Source: JAIBJN01 sp963830885
GTDB taxonomy: Bacteria; Actinomycetota; Thermoleophilia; Gaiellales; Gaiellaceae
Direction: 5' to 3'
Assembly (NCBI GenBank): GCA_963830885.1
Contig: CAWHOA010000020.1
Coordinates: 19,421-83,420, forward strand
Length of the DNA: 64,000 nt
In this document: positions 45,798 to 55,746 of the stretch, piece after piece
How the letters are laid out: every line of letters begins with the position of its first letter
Numbering within the stretch: the stretch's first letter is position 1
The notes under the pieces: generated by a model
Seen by the model: the letters and a program-made list of their open reading frames with translations, nothing else
Databases searched by the model: none
Told to the model about the DNA's origin: nothing
Made by a program: the position numbers and the translations under genes

Positions 45798-45826
45798 GGA
45801 GGGGCCGGCCGCTGGCCTCCCTCCGC
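45798..45826. terminator. Convergent terminator-like hairpin
   Basis: CGGAGGG (45798-45804) pairs with CCCTCCG (45820-45826) with further GGC/GCC pairing inside. A second hairpin, GGCACG/CGTGCC (45859-45874), lies closer to pfkA. Both fall in the 206-nt gap between convergent genes, where no gene is seen. Confidence 0.45.
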
Positions 45827-45886
45827 TGCAACCGTAACGAGAAGAAGCGCACCGGTGGGGCACGGAAGCGTGCCGAAACCGTGCCG

Positions 45887-46936
45887 TTAGCCGAAGAAGG
45901 TCTTCGCCGCTTCGTAGAACTCGGGCGGGACGGTCTTGAGCTCGGCGACCGCGTCCTTGAGCGAGACCTCGACCACATCGTCGCCGTGGAGGGCCGCCAT
46001 CGTCCCCCAGCGCGCCTCGTGGACGAGGTCGGCTGCCTTGAGCCCGTAGCGGGTGGCGAGGACACGGTCGCGCGGGGTCGGCGTCCCGCCGCGCTGGACG
46101 TGCCCGAGGACGGTGACGCGGGTCTCGTAGCCGGTGCGCTCCGCGATCTCCCCGGCGAGGACGTCGCCGACGCCGCCCAGGCGGACGTGGCCGAACTGGT
46201 CGGTGGCGGCGGGCGCCTGGGCGATCTGCTGCTTCTCGCCCGACGCGTAGGTGAGCTCGTACCCCTCGCTGACGACGACGATGGAGAAGTCCTTGCCGCG
46301 CTCGTGGCGGCGCTGGATGTCCGCGCAGGCCTCCTCGATCGTGATCGGATGCTCGGGGATGAGGATCACGTCGGCGCCGCCGGCCATGCCGCTCATGACG
46401 GCGATCCAGCCCGTGTGGCGGCCCATGACCTCGACGACCATGACGCGGTTGTGCGACTCGGCGGTCGTGTGCAGCCTGTCGATCGCCTCCGTGGCGACGG
46501 TGAGCGCCGTGTCGAAGCCGAAGGTGTAGTCCGTCGCCGAGAGGTCGTTGTCGATCGTCTTGGGAACGCCGACCACCGGAAACGAGTGCTCCTCGAACAA
46601 CCGCGAGGCGACGCCCAGCGTGTCCTCGCCGCCGATGGCGACCAGGGCGTCGAGGCCCTCCCCGGCGAAGCGCTCGAGCACGCGCTCGACGCCGCCGTCG
46701 ATCTTGTACGGGTTGGTGCGCGTCGTCCCGAGGATGGTGCCGCCCCGCGGCAGGATCCCCGAGATCGCGCGGTCGTCGAGCGGCTGGAGCTTGCCGTCCA
46801 CCAGGCCGCGCCAGCCTTCGCGCACTCCGACGACCTCGTACCCGCGATCCAGCGAGCGCCGTGTCACCGCTCTGATGACCGCGTTCAGCCCTGGGCAGTC
46901 GCCTCCACCGGTCAGGAGCGCAACTCGTTTGCCCAT
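45887..46936 (-). CDS. pfkA: 6-phosphofructokinase, pyrophosphate-type signature
   Basis: 349 residues. Phosphorylates fructose-6-phosphate. GGGDCPGLNAVIR at the N-terminus, GGEDTLG near residue 102 and PKTIDND near 125. The Asp in GGED and the Lys in PKTIDND are the residues that mark pyrophosphate-dependent enzymes (Gly at both in ATP-dependent E. coli PfkA). Also VEVMGRHTGWIA and VLGHVQRGG. The enzyme may therefore be reversible and PPi-using; confirmed only by assay. Confidence 0.92.
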   Translation of the reverse strand: MGKRVALLTGGGDCPGLNAVIRAVTRRSLDRGYEVVGVREGWRGLVDGKLQPLDDRAISGILPRGGTILGTTRTNPYKIDGGVERVLERFAGEGLDALVAIGGEDTLGVASRLFEEHSFPVVGVPKTIDNDLSATDYTFGFDTALTVATEAIDRLHTTAESHNRVMVVEVMGRHTGWIAVMSGMAGGADVILIPEHPITIEEACADIQRRHERGKDFSIVVVSEGYELTYASGEKQQIAQAPAATDQFGHVRLGGVGDVLAGEIAERTGYETRVTVLGHVQRGGTPTPRDRVLATRYGLKAADLVHEARWGTMAALHGDDVVEVSLKDAVAELKTVPPEFYEAAKTFFG

Positions 46937-47028
46937 TCGTCTAACTTCAGCTCCCTACGGTCGTCTCTTTGGACGAACCCATTCTGATCGATGCGACCGT
47001 TAGAGCGTGGTGAGGAGGTGGTGACGGA

Positions 47029-47113
47029 TGCCGAAGGCGGGAATCGAACCCGCACGGGGCCATGCCCCACTGGATTTTGAGTCCAGCGCGTCTGCCAGTT
47101 CCGCCACTTCGGC
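47029..47113 (-). tRNA. tRNA-Leu (anticodon CAA)
   Basis: 85 nt with a long variable arm, as in class II tRNAs. The acceptor GCCGAAG pairs with CTTCGGC; the anticodon stem CTGGA/TCCAG encloses CTCAAAA (anticodon CAA); variable arm TGGGGCATGGCCCCG; T loop TTCGATT. A TACGAT box lies 16 nt upstream. CCA is not encoded. Confidence 0.96.
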
Positions 47114-47146
47114 GCGCTCCATGGCGTCCATCGTATCGGCAGGGGG

Positions 47147-47176
47147 TTGCAAGGGCGTTGAGTCCGGGTTCATAAT
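47147..47176 (+). promoter_or_regulatory. Promoter of the liv operon
   Basis: TTGCAA (47147-47152) and CATAAT (47171-47176) with an 18-nt spacer form the clearest -35/-10 pair in the window. Start of transcription would be near 47184, giving a 60-nt leader with AGGAGG 5 nt or so before the livK GTG. Confidence 0.55.
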
Positions 47177-47244
47177 CGCGGGCACCTTCTGACGGTGCTC
47201 GCCGGGCGCAGCGCCGAAATGGAATCGGGCGAAGAGGAGGAGTG

Positions 47245-48649
47245 GTGAAACGAAGGACGATTTTGGCGTTACTCGTGTCTGCTGGTCGGCGCGTTCGCCT
47301 TTGCGGCAGCGGGCTGCGGCGGCGACGACGACGACGAGACGACACCGGCCGCGACGGGTGGGGAGACCGACGGCGAGGCTGCTCCGGCTGATCTCCCGCC
47401 GGTCACGCCGCTGCCGTCGGCATCGTGCACCGATGTCGAATACGAAGGCGAAGGCGATCCCCAGGCCATAATCGCGACGGACATGCCGCTGCAGGGATCC
47501 TCGCGAACCCAGTCGCTGCAGGTCAGTGGTGCGGTTCGGCAGTACCTCGACTCGAGCAACTGGAAGGCCGGGAACATCAACATCGGCTACCAGTCGTGCG
47601 ACGATGCGACGGCCCAGGCCGCCTCGTGGGATTCGGCCAAGTGCAGCTCGAACGGGAACTCCTACGCGGCGGAGCCGAGCATGCTCGGGCTGATCGGCAC
47701 GTTCAACTCGGGCTGCGCCGCAGATCATCATCCCGATCCTGAATCAGGCGCCGGGCGGCGCCATGGCGATGGTCTCGCCGGCGAACACGTACGTCTGCAT
47801 TACGCAGACCGCCCCTGCCTGCGCGGACGACGAGCCGGACAAGTACTACCCGACCGGCACCCGCAACTACGCGCGGGTCGTGGCCAACGATGCCTACCAG
47901 GGCGCGGCCGTGGCCGAGTTCATGCAGGCGAACGGGGTCACGAAGCTGTACCTCCTCAACGATGAGCAGGCGTACGGCCTCGGCGTCGCCTCGAACACCC
48001 GGGACGCGGCGGAGTTCCTCGGTATCGAGGTCGTCGGCTTCGAGGCGTGGGATGCGAAGGCCTCGAACTACGAGGCGCTCATGAACCAGGTCAAGGAGTC
48101 GGGAGCTGACGCTCTGTTCCTCGGCGGCCTGACCGACGAGAACGGCGCCCAGCTCATCAAGGACAAGGTGAAGGTGCTCGGCCCGAACGACGGCGACGTC
48201 GCGCTGTACATGCCGGACGGCTTCTACCAGCAGTCGTCGATCGACGAGGCGGGTGTCGAGAACACGCGCAACGCCTACTTCTCGGTCGCCGGTCTCCCGG
48301 TCGACGAGTTCTCGTCCGAGGCGGCCCAGGAGTTCATCACGACCTTCGAGGCGACGCTCGGCGGCGAGCCCGTCGACCCGTACTCGATCTACGGGGCGCA
48401 GGCCGCCCAGGTCCTCCTGGACGCGATCGCGGCCTCGGACGGAACCCGGGCGAGCGTGATCGACGCAGATGTTCGCGACGGACTGCCAGGGGCTGCTTCC
48501 TCGGTGACTTCACATTCAGTCCCGAGGGCGACCCGATCTCGAGCGGCGACATCGTCAACATCAGCATCGGCGTGGGCCAGGAGGAGATCGAACCATTGGA
48601 GACCATCGCGCCGGCGCAGGAGACGGTCGACGCTGCACTTGGTCTTTGA
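47245..48649 (+). CDS. livK: Branched-chain amino acid ABC transporter, substrate-binding lipoprotein; four +1 frame breaks
   Basis: 466 residues after removing four bases. Signal peptide with lipobox AAGC, an acidic D-rich linker, then a Leu/Ile/Val-binding-protein fold (LIGTFNSGCAAQ, then IIIPILNQAPGG, KLYLLNDEQAYGLG, GGLTDENGAQLI, YSIYGAQAAQVLLDAI). Breaks at 47275-47282 (in the signal peptide), 47716-47722, 48462-48467 and 48488-48494. Length minus four is divisible by three, and every segment stays coding-like. Heads the livKHMGF operon. Confidence 0.88.
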
Positions 48650-48668
48650 TTAGCACCGACTAAGGCGG

Positions 48669-48698
48669 CTCGGGGGAGGGCTTCGGCCCTCCCCCGAG
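48669..48698 (+). terminator. Very stable 12-bp hairpin between livK and livH
   Basis: CTCGGGGGAGGG (48669-48680) pairs perfectly with CCCTCCCCCGAG (48687-48698) around CTTCGG, a UUCG-containing stable loop. With no T-tract it more likely stabilises the livK mRNA 3' end or attenuates transcription, so the binding protein is made in excess over the permease. Confidence 0.55.
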
Positions 48699-48720
48699 AC
48701 CATCACGAGGACGAGGTGAG

Positions 48721-49788
48721 ATGACAGTCGAGGCGCAACCGGAACAGCCATCGCCCCGCCAAGCGCTCGGAAGGCGGCGACGGCCGAGCGCGACGTCGAT
48801 CATCGGGCTCCTCTTCGTCGCCTTGATCGCCGCCTGGCTCCTCCGCAACTTCATCTCGAACCCGGAGCTGTTCATCGAGATCTCGCTCATCGGGCTCACC
48901 ACGGGATGTGTCTACGCGCTCGTGGCGCTGGGGTACACGCTCGTCTACGGAATCCTCCAGCTCATCAACTTCGCGCACGGCGACGTCTTCGCCCTCTCGG
49001 GCCTCGTTGCGTACTCGATCTCGATCAATCTGCTCAACCTGACGGCGGACACCGCGACGATCGCGCTGATCGGTGGGCTTGCCCTGACGCTGGTGCTGGC
49101 GGCGGCCTTTGCGGCGAGCCTGAACTTCACGATCGAGTTTCTCGCCTACCGGCGTCTGCGGGACCAGCCGCGCCTGACGATGCTCATCACCGCGGTGGGG
49201 ATGTCGTTCATCGTCTCGAACATCGCCCTCTACTTCTACGGCGTGCGCTTCTACAGCGCCTCGGATCTGATTCAGTCGGGCGCGGCGTTCACCATCGGCG
49301 ATATCTCGGTGCGGTGGAACCAGCTGGTGGTCATCCTGATCACCATTCCCGTTCTGCTCATCCTCACCTGGCTGGTCAGGTCGACGAAGCAGGGCAAGGG
49401 AATGCGTGCCGTCGCCCAGGATCAGGACGCGGCCGCGATGATGGGGATCAACGTCAACCGAACGATCTCGTTCACGTTCATTCTGGCCGGCTCCCTTGCC
49501 GGAGCCGCGGGCCTGCTCTTCCTGCTCCTGTTCAACATGCGCTACAACACCGGCTTCGAGCTCGGGCTCATCGCCTTCACGGCCGCCGTGCTCGGTGGCA
49601 TCGGCAACCTGGCCGGCGCCACTCTGGGCGGCATCCTCATCGGGCTCATCCAGTCGTGGAACGAGGGGTTGACGCACTGGACAGCCGGTGGTTCCTGGAC
49701 CCGCTCGCTCGTGTTCGGCATCCTCATCGCGATCCTGGTCTTCCGCCCGGAGGGGCTCCTGGGCGAGCGGACGCCGGAAGGAGCCTGA
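48721..49788 (+). CDS. livH: Branched-chain amino acid ABC transporter permease LivH
   Basis: 355 residues with about nine membrane helices and a 45-residue basic cytoplasmic N-terminus. GLTTGCVYALVALGYTLVYG and ILQLINFAHGDVF are the LivH signature; KGKGMRAVAQDQDAAAMMGI near 220 is the ATPase-coupling loop. ATG with GAGGTGAG upstream; stop overlaps livM (ATGA). Confidence 0.94.
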   Translation: MTVEAQPEQPSPRQALGRRRRPSATSIIGLLFVALIAAWLLRNFISNPELFIEISLIGLTTGCVYALVALGYTLVYGILQLINFAHGDVFALSGLVAYSISINLLNLTADTATIALIGGLALTLVLAAAFAASLNFTIEFLAYRRLRDQPRLTMLITAVGMSFIVSNIALYFYGVRFYSASDLIQSGAAFTIGDISVRWNQLVVILITIPVLLILTWLVRSTKQGKGMRAVAQDQDAAAMMGINVNRTISFTFILAGSLAGAAGLLFLLLFNMRYNTGFELGLIAFTAAVLGGIGNLAGATLGGILIGLIQSWNEGLTHWTAGGSWTRSLVFGILIAILVFRPEGLLGERTPEGA

Positions 49789-51036
49789 TGGCGACGGAAG
49801 GCACCGCTCCCACCGGCTTCGGGCACCGCGTGAGCGGCGCTTGGAATCAGCTGCCTCCACGCGCGCGCAGCCTCATTCCCGGCATCGTGGTGCTCTCGCT
49901 GGCGGCGCTCTACCCCGTCTACTACGACAGCCTCCCCAGCAGCGTGCCCGTCATCCAGAACTTCCCGAGCGTGGGCACGGCCGTGATCATGATCGTCTTC
50001 ATCATGATGGCCGTCGGCCTCAACATCGTCGTCGGCTACTGCGGGCTGCTCGACCTCGGCTACGTGGCGTTCTACGCCGTCGGCGCCTACACCGCCGGGT
50101 GGCTCGCGTCCGGCCACTTCCAGCAGGTGAAGCTCCATCTCGGCTCCGTCGGGATCTCGACCGAGACGCAGCGGCATCCACCTCAACATCTGGATCGTCC
50201 TCCTCATCGCGGGCGGGCTCACCGCGCTCGCCGGGATCCTGATCGGCCTCCCGACGCTGCGACTCCGCGGCGACTACCTGGCCATCGTGACCCTCGGCTT
50301 CGGGGAGATCATCCCGCAGGTCGTCAACAACGGCGACGACGTTCGACCCGGGCCCGGGGTGTTCAATCTCACGGCCGGCAGCTTCGGGATAAACCCGATC
50401 GACGCGCCGGGCTTCGGGGAGGGCCTGAACTCGTCGCTCGGCCTGCCGATCAACTTCCAGCAGTCGTTCGACCGGGTCAACCTCTTCTACTGGAGCGCGC
50501 TTGCGCTGCTCCTGATCACGATTTTCTGCTCGGTTCGGCTGCGCGACTCGCGACTCGGCCGCGCCTGGGTCGCCATCCGGGAGGACGAGACGGCAGCGGC
50601 GGCCATGGGCGTGCCGCTCATGCGCACGAAGACGTGGTCGTATGCGATCGGCGCCTTCTTCGGCGGTGTCGCAGGCGCCTACTACGCCAGCTTCAAGAGC
50701 GGCGCTTTCCCCGCGGACTTCTATTTCAACATCTCCGTGTTCCTGCTCTGCATGGTCATCCTCGGCGGGATGGGGAGCGTCTGGGGCGTCGTCGTCGCCG
50801 GCGCCATCCTCACGTGGCTGAACCAGGAGGGGCTGGCGAACATCGGCGGCTGGCTCAACCGTGAGACTCCTCTCAGGTTCGAGGTGACGGAGGTCCAGTT
50901 CGGGCTCTACGGCGTCATCATCGTGCTGATGATGCTCTTCCGACCCGTCGGGCTGATACCGGAATCACGCCACAAGCGCGAGCTCGAGGAGGGCGGTCTC
51001 GCCGCCGACACGCTCTACGGAGAGCGGCACGAGTGA
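49788..51036 (+). CDS. livM: Branched-chain amino acid ABC transporter permease LivM, one +1 frame break
   Basis: 415 residues after repair. First frame: FIMMAVGLNIVVGYCGLLDLGYVAFYAVGAY style LivM signature split here only in description (about 62-92). The break at 50168-50174 leads to GIHLNIWIV, then LRLRGDYLAIVTLGFGEI in the next frame and the coupling loop AWVAIREDETAAAAMGV. Start overlaps livH; stop overlaps livG (TGATG). Confidence 0.9.
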
Positions 51037-51828
51037 TGGCCGAGGACAACCTCCTCATCGTGCAGCAGGTTCGGAAGGAGTTCGGCGGCCTCGTCGCCGT
51101 CAACGACGTGGACTTCGTGATTCCGCGCAAGGGGATCGTGGGCCTGATCGGGCCGAACGGCGCCGGCAAGACGACGTTCTTCAACATGCTCACGGGCGTC
51201 TACAAGCCGACGTCCGGCCTGATCGAGTTCGACGGCACCGACGTCACGGGCAAGCCTCCCCACCAGATCACGAAGCTCGGCGTGGGGCGGACCTTCCAGA
51301 ACATCCGCCTCTTCCAGTACATGACCGCGATCGAAAACGTCCAGGTCGGCATGCACCATCTGCTCAAGGGCGGTATCTTCGGCTCGATCTTCGGGCTTCC
51401 CCGGGTTCGCCGCGAGGAGAAGGAGTCGATCGTGAAGGGCCGGGAGCTCCTCGCCTTCTGCGGGCTCAAGGGCCGCGAGAACTCGCCTTGCGCGCAACCT
51501 TCCCTACGGCGACCAGCGCCGCCTCGAGGTGGCGCGGGCCCTCGCCACGGACCCGAAGCTCCTTCTGCTGGACGAGCCGACTGCCGGCATGAACCCGCAG
51601 GAGACCGCGGCCTTCACCGAGTTCACCTCGAAGCTACGCGAGGAGCAGGGGCTGACCGTGCTTCTGATCGAGCACGACATGAAGGTGGTCATGGGCATCT
51701 CGGACCGCGTGACCGTGCTCGACTACGGCGAGAAGATCGCCGAGGGCGCCCCGGCCGACGTGCAGAGCGACGAGCGCGTGATCGAGGCGTATCTCGGGAA
51801 GGCTGCGACGGCAGGAGGGGCAGCGTGA
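51036..51828 (+). CDS. livG: Branched-chain amino acid ABC transporter ATPase LivG, one +1 frame break
   Basis: 263 residues after repair. Walker A GPNGAGKTT near residue 34, LivG-specific GRTFQNIRLFQ near 84. The break at 51483-51489 (CC for C) precedes LARNLPYGDQRRLEVARAL, the ABC signature region (SYGxQ type), followed by Walker B LLLLDEPTAG and the H-loop LIEHDMKVVM. Start overlaps livM, and livF overlaps its stop. Confidence 0.9.
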
Positions 51829-52640
51829 GCGAGTCGCCGAACGAGCCCGGCCAGCAGCCCGCGCAGGCGCCTGCCCAGCCCGCGCCCCAGCCCGCGCAGG
51901 CGCAGGCCGCCGGTGGGCCGCGCAACGGGGCCATCCTGGAAGTCGAAGACATCCACGTGTACTACGGTGCGATCCACGCCCTGAAGGGCATCACGCTCGA
52001 CGTCCGCGAAGGCGAGATCGTGACGCTGATCGGCGCCAACGGCGCGGGCAAGTCGACGACGCTCCGCTCGATCAATGGCCTCAACCACCCGCGGACGGGC
52101 AAGATCCGCTTCCAGGGACAGGACATCACGAACGCCGCACCGCACAGGGTCGTGGCTCAAGGGATCTCCCAGTCGCCCGAGGGGCGGAAGCTCTTCCCCC
52201 GCATGACCGTGCTCGAGAACCTCGAGATGGGCACGTTCCAGCTGAAGGACCGCTCGACCTACAAGGACGACCTCGAGCGCGTGTACACGCTCTTCCCGCG
52301 CCTTGCGGAACGGAAGACCCAGCATGCCGGCACCCTCTCCGGAGGCGAGCAGCAGATGGTCGCGATGGGCCGAGCGCTCATGGCGAAGCCGAAGCTGCTC
52401 ATGCTCGACGAGCCCTCCATGGGCCTCGCGCCGATCTTCGTGGAGCGGATCTTCGAGATCGTCATCGAGATCAACCGGCAGGGCACGCCGATCCTCCTCG
52501 TCGAGCAGAACGCGCTCATGGCCCTCAACGTCGCGAGCCGCGGCTACGTGATGGAGACGGGCCACATCGCCCTGACCGACGAGGCGAGCGCGCTCGCCAG
52601 CAACGAGCGGGTTCAGAAGTCCTACCTCGGCATGGACTAG
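51825..52640 (+). CDS. livF: Branched-chain amino acid ABC transporter ATPase LivF
   Basis: 271 residues. Walker A GANGAGKST near residue 71, signature LSGGEQQM near 169, Walker B LLMLDEPSMGL near 188. The first 35 residues are a P/A/Q low-complexity tail absent from most LivF proteins. GTG overlaps livG. Last gene of the liv operon. Confidence 0.94.
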   Translation: MSESPNEPGQQPAQAPAQPAPQPAQAQAAGGPRNGAILEVEDIHVYYGAIHALKGITLDVREGEIVTLIGANGAGKSTTLRSINGLNHPRTGKIRFQGQDITNAAPHRVVAQGISQSPEGRKLFPRMTVLENLEMGTFQLKDRSTYKDDLERVYTLFPRLAERKTQHAGTLSGGEQQMVAMGRALMAKPKLLMLDEPSMGLAPIFVERIFEIVIEINRQGTPILLVEQNALMALNVASRGYVMETGHIALTDEASALASNERVQKSYLGMD

Positions 52641-52670
52641 CGGGCGCCGGCGCGCCCCGCCACCGAGACT

Positions 52671-52676
52671 AGACTC
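52671..52676 (+). promoter_or_regulatory. -10-like box (TAGACT) of polA
   Basis: TAGACT lies only 5 nt before the polA ATG, so transcription would begin at or just inside the start codon. Confidence 0.45.
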
Positions 52677-52681
52677 GGGCC

Positions 52682-55249
52682 ATGCCCAAGACGCTGACCG
52701 GGGCCGAGCTCCAGGTCGACGACGCGCCGGCGCGGGAGTCCGAGCTCTTCCTCGTCGACGGCAACAACCTCGCCTACCGCGCGTACTTCGCCCTCCCGGA
52801 GGAGCTTGCGACCACGGAGGGCTTCCCCACGAACGCCCTCCTGGGCTTCACGAACATGCTCTTCAAGCTGCTCTCCGACTACCGGCCGAAGGGCGTCGCG
52901 GTGGCCTGGGACACGAGCCCCGTGCATCGCAAGGAGCTCTCGCCGGAGTACAAGATCGAGCGCCGGCCGATGCCCGACCTGCTCCGGGAGCAGTTCCCGC
53001 ACCTGCGGCCGATCGTCGAGGCGTTCGGCTACCGGAACCTCGAGTTCGAGGGCTGGGAGGCCGACGACGTCATCGCCACACTCGCCACGCTCGCCGACGA
53101 GGCCGGGGTGAAGACGTGCGTCGTCTCGACGGACCGCGACGCGTTCCAGCTCTGCACGGAGAACGTCTGCCTGATGATGACGCCGCGCGGCGTCGCCGAC
53201 GTGCACGTCTACACCCCCGAGCGCGTCCAGGCGCGCTACGGCATCACGCCCGAGCAGGTGCCCGACTTCATAGGGCTCAAGGGCGACACCTCCGACAACA
53301 TTCCCGGCGTCCCGGGCATCGGCGACAAGACGGCCGGCCAGCTGATCGCGCAGTACGGCTCGCTCGAGGCCGTCCTCGAGCACGTGGACGAGCTCTCGCC
53401 GGCCCGCGCGAAGTCGCTGCGCGAGCACGCCGACCAGGCCCGGGCCTCGAAGGAGCTGGCGACGATGCGGCGCGACCTGCCGCTCGACGTCGATCCGGCC
53501 GCGCTCGTTCTCGCCCCGCCCGACCGCTCGCAGCTGAAGGAGATCTTCCGCCGCTTCGAGTTCCGCAACCTGCTCGGCCGAGTCGACGACCTGGACGAGG
53601 CGCTGCCGGCCGCCGAGGTCGAGGTGGCCGGCGTCGACGTGCCCTGGCGCGAGGGCGAGCTGGAGCCGGTCGTCGGCCCGGTAGCGTTGGCTCTGGCCGA
53701 CGACCGTTTCGCAATGGCGCGCGACGGGCAAGAGGTCGTGGTCGGCGCCTGGAGTCGCGAGCTGGCCGCGCGACTCCGGGACGCCGCGCTCGTACTCCAC
53801 GACGCGAAGGCGGCGCGGCTCGAAGCGGTCGACGACACGCTCCTGATGGCCTACCTGATCGACCCCGGACGGTCGTCGTACCTCCTCGACGACCTGGCGG
53901 CCGAGTACGGGGTCGAGCTCGTCCCCACGCCGGCGACGGACGAGGAAACCTCCGCGCTCGTCCGCCATTCGGCGGCCACGCTCCGCCTCGACCCGCAGCT
54001 CCGCGCGCGGATCGCCGAGCGCGGCCTCGACCCGCTCTACCGCACCGTCGAGCTGCCGCTGAGCGCCGTGCTGGCCGCGATGGAGGACGTGGGCGTCCGG
54101 ATCGACACGTACCGCATGGGGGAGATCACGGCCCGGCTCGCCGAGCGGGTGGAGGAGCTGGAGGCGCGTGCGCACGAGCTGGCCGGCGAGGAGTTCGTGC
54201 TCGGCTCGACCCAGCAGGTGGCGCGCATCCTCTTCGAGGTGCTCGGCCTGACCGCAGGGCGCAAGGGGAAGACCGGCTACTCGACCGATGCCCGCGTGCT
54301 GCGCTCGATTCGGGACGACCACGAGATCGTCCCCGTCATCGAGGAGTGGCGTGAGTACTCGAAGCTCCTGAACACCTACCTGGAGCCGTTGCCGAGCCTG
54401 ATCTCGCCGGAGGACGGCCGGCTGCACACCAACCTGAACCAGGCGGTCGCCTCGACGGGGCGGCTCTCGACCTCGAGCCCGAACCTGCAGGCCATCCCCA
54501 TCCGCACCGAGCTGGGGCGAGAGATCCGCAGCGCCTTCGTCGCCGAGCCGGGGTTCCGGCTGCTCTCGGCCGACTACTCGCAGGTCGAGCTGCGCATCCT
54601 CGCGCACGTCTCCGGCGAGCCCAAGCTGCGCGAGGCCTTCGCGGCGGGCGAGGACATCCACGCAGCCACCGCCGCCGAGGTGCTCGGCAAGGAGCGCTCG
54701 GAGCTGACGAAGGACGAGCGCAACGTGGCGAAGATGGTCAACTTCGGGATCATCTACGGAATCTCCGCGTTCGGGCTCTCGGAGAACCTCAGCATCCCGC
54801 GCGAAGACGCGCAGACGTACATCGACACGTACCTGGCGCGCTTCCCGCACGTTCAGGACTTCATCCAGCGGACGATCGAGCAGGCCGAGCGCGACGGGCA
54901 CGCGACGACGCTCTTCGGCCGCCGCCGGCCGGTGCCGGAGCTGAAGGCGCGAAACCGACAGACGCGGGGGTTCGGCGAGCGGCTCGCGGTCAACTTCGTC
55001 ATGCAGGGCACGGCCGCCGACGTGATCAAGGCGGCCATGGTCTCGATCCACCGCCGCCTGCGCGAGGAGGGGCGCGCCGCCCGGCTCGTCCTCCAGGTGC
55101 ACGACGAGCTCCTGCTGGAGGTGCCGGAGGTGGAGACGTCCGCCGTGCGTGACCTCGTCCGCGAGGAGATGTGCGGCGCCTACCCGCTCGACCCGCCGCT
55201 GGCCGTGGACGTCGGCGTCGGCGACGACTGGAACGAAGCGAAGGCGTGA
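52682..55249 (+). CDS. polA: DNA polymerase I
   Basis: 855 residues. 5'-3' exonuclease domain (about 20-300; FLVDGNNLAYRAYFAL, then STDRDAFQL and GLKGDTSDNIPGVPGIG), a degenerate 3'-5' exonuclease-like domain (about 325-470) and the polymerase domain (about 480-855) with motif A DYSQVELRILA near 630 and motif C VHDELLLEVP near 805. The DxE of proofreading exonucleases is missing (VALALADDRFAMA), as in Taq polymerase. Functions in repair and Okazaki fragment processing. The GNAT gene overlaps its stop. Confidence 0.96.
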   Translation: MPKTLTGAELQVDDAPARESELFLVDGNNLAYRAYFALPEELATTEGFPTNALLGFTNMLFKLLSDYRPKGVAVAWDTSPVHRKELSPEYKIERRPMPDLLREQFPHLRPIVEAFGYRNLEFEGWEADDVIATLATLADEAGVKTCVVSTDRDAFQLCTENVCLMMTPRGVADVHVYTPERVQARYGITPEQVPDFIGLKGDTSDNIPGVPGIGDKTAGQLIAQYGSLEAVLEHVDELSPARAKSLREHADQARASKELATMRRDLPLDVDPAALVLAPPDRSQLKEIFRRFEFRNLLGRVDDLDEALPAAEVEVAGVDVPWREGELEPVVGPVALALADDRFAMARDGQEVVVGAWSRELAARLRDAALVLHDAKAARLEAVDDTLLMAYLIDPGRSSYLLDDLAAEYGVELVPTPATDEETSALVRHSAATLRLDPQLRARIAERGLDPLYRTVELPLSAVLAAMEDVGVRIDTYRMGEITARLAERVEELEARAHELAGEEFVLGSTQQVARILFEVLGLTAGRKGKTGYSTDARVLRSIRDDHEIVPVIEEWREYSKLLNTYLEPLPSLISPEDGRLHTNLNQAVASTGRLSTSSPNLQAIPIRTELGREIRSAFVAEPGFRLLSADYSQVELRILAHVSGEPKLREAFAAGEDIHAATAAEVLGKERSELTKDERNVAKMVNFGIIYGISAFGLSENLSIPREDAQTYIDTYLARFPHVQDFIQRTIEQAERDGHATTLFGRRRPVPELKARNRQTRGFGERLAVNFVMQGTAADVIKAAMVSIHRRLREEGRAARLVLQVHDELLLEVPEVETSAVRDLVREEMCGAYPLDPPLAVDVGVGDDWNEAKA

Positions 55250-55746
55250 TCCCGCGCGAGCTGCGCACCGAGCGGCTGCTCCTGCGGCAGTGGCGTGCCG
55301 GGGACGCCGAGGCGCTGGGGGAGATCTACGCGCAGCCGGAGTTCCTCGAGCACAACCCGGGCCGCGACCCCAAAGTGCACGTTGCGCGCTTCGCGCGTGA
55401 ATGGGAGCAGACGGGCTTCAGCCTCTGGGCCGTCGAGGATCCGGAGAGCGGGAGGTTCATCGGCCGCATCGGCCTCCTGCGCCACCACGACTGGCCCGAG
55501 TCCGAGAGCCCGGTCGAGGTCGGCTGGGTGCTCCACCGCGACTGGTGGGGGCGCGGGCTCGCGACCGAGGCCGGTCGCGCCGGGCTCGAGTGCTGGCGCG
55601 AGCACCTGAATGACCCGCAGCTCATCTCGATCACGACTCCCGCCAACCGCCGCTCGCGCGCGGTCATGGAGCGCCTCGGCCTGACCGAGCGCGGCGAGAC
55701 CCGCTGGCACGGCCACGACGTGGTCTGGTACGCCATCGACCGCTGA
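55246..55746 (+). CDS. GNAT acetyltransferase (RimJ/RimL-like)
   Basis: 166 residues. ELRTERLLLRQW at the N-terminus is typical of RimJ/RimL-type enzymes; the acetyl-CoA motif is WGRGLATEAGRAGLEC near residue 103, and NRRSRAVMERLGL near 134. Probably N-acetylates a protein terminus or small amine; target unknown. GTG overlaps the polA stop. Confidence 0.88.
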   Translation: MIPRELRTERLLLRQWRAGDAEALGEIYAQPEFLEHNPGRDPKVHVARFAREWEQTGFSLWAVEDPESGRFIGRIGLLRHHDWPESESPVEVGWVLHRDWWGRGLATEAGRAGLECWREHLNDPQLISITTPANRRSRAVMERLGLTERGETRWHGHDVVWYAIDR

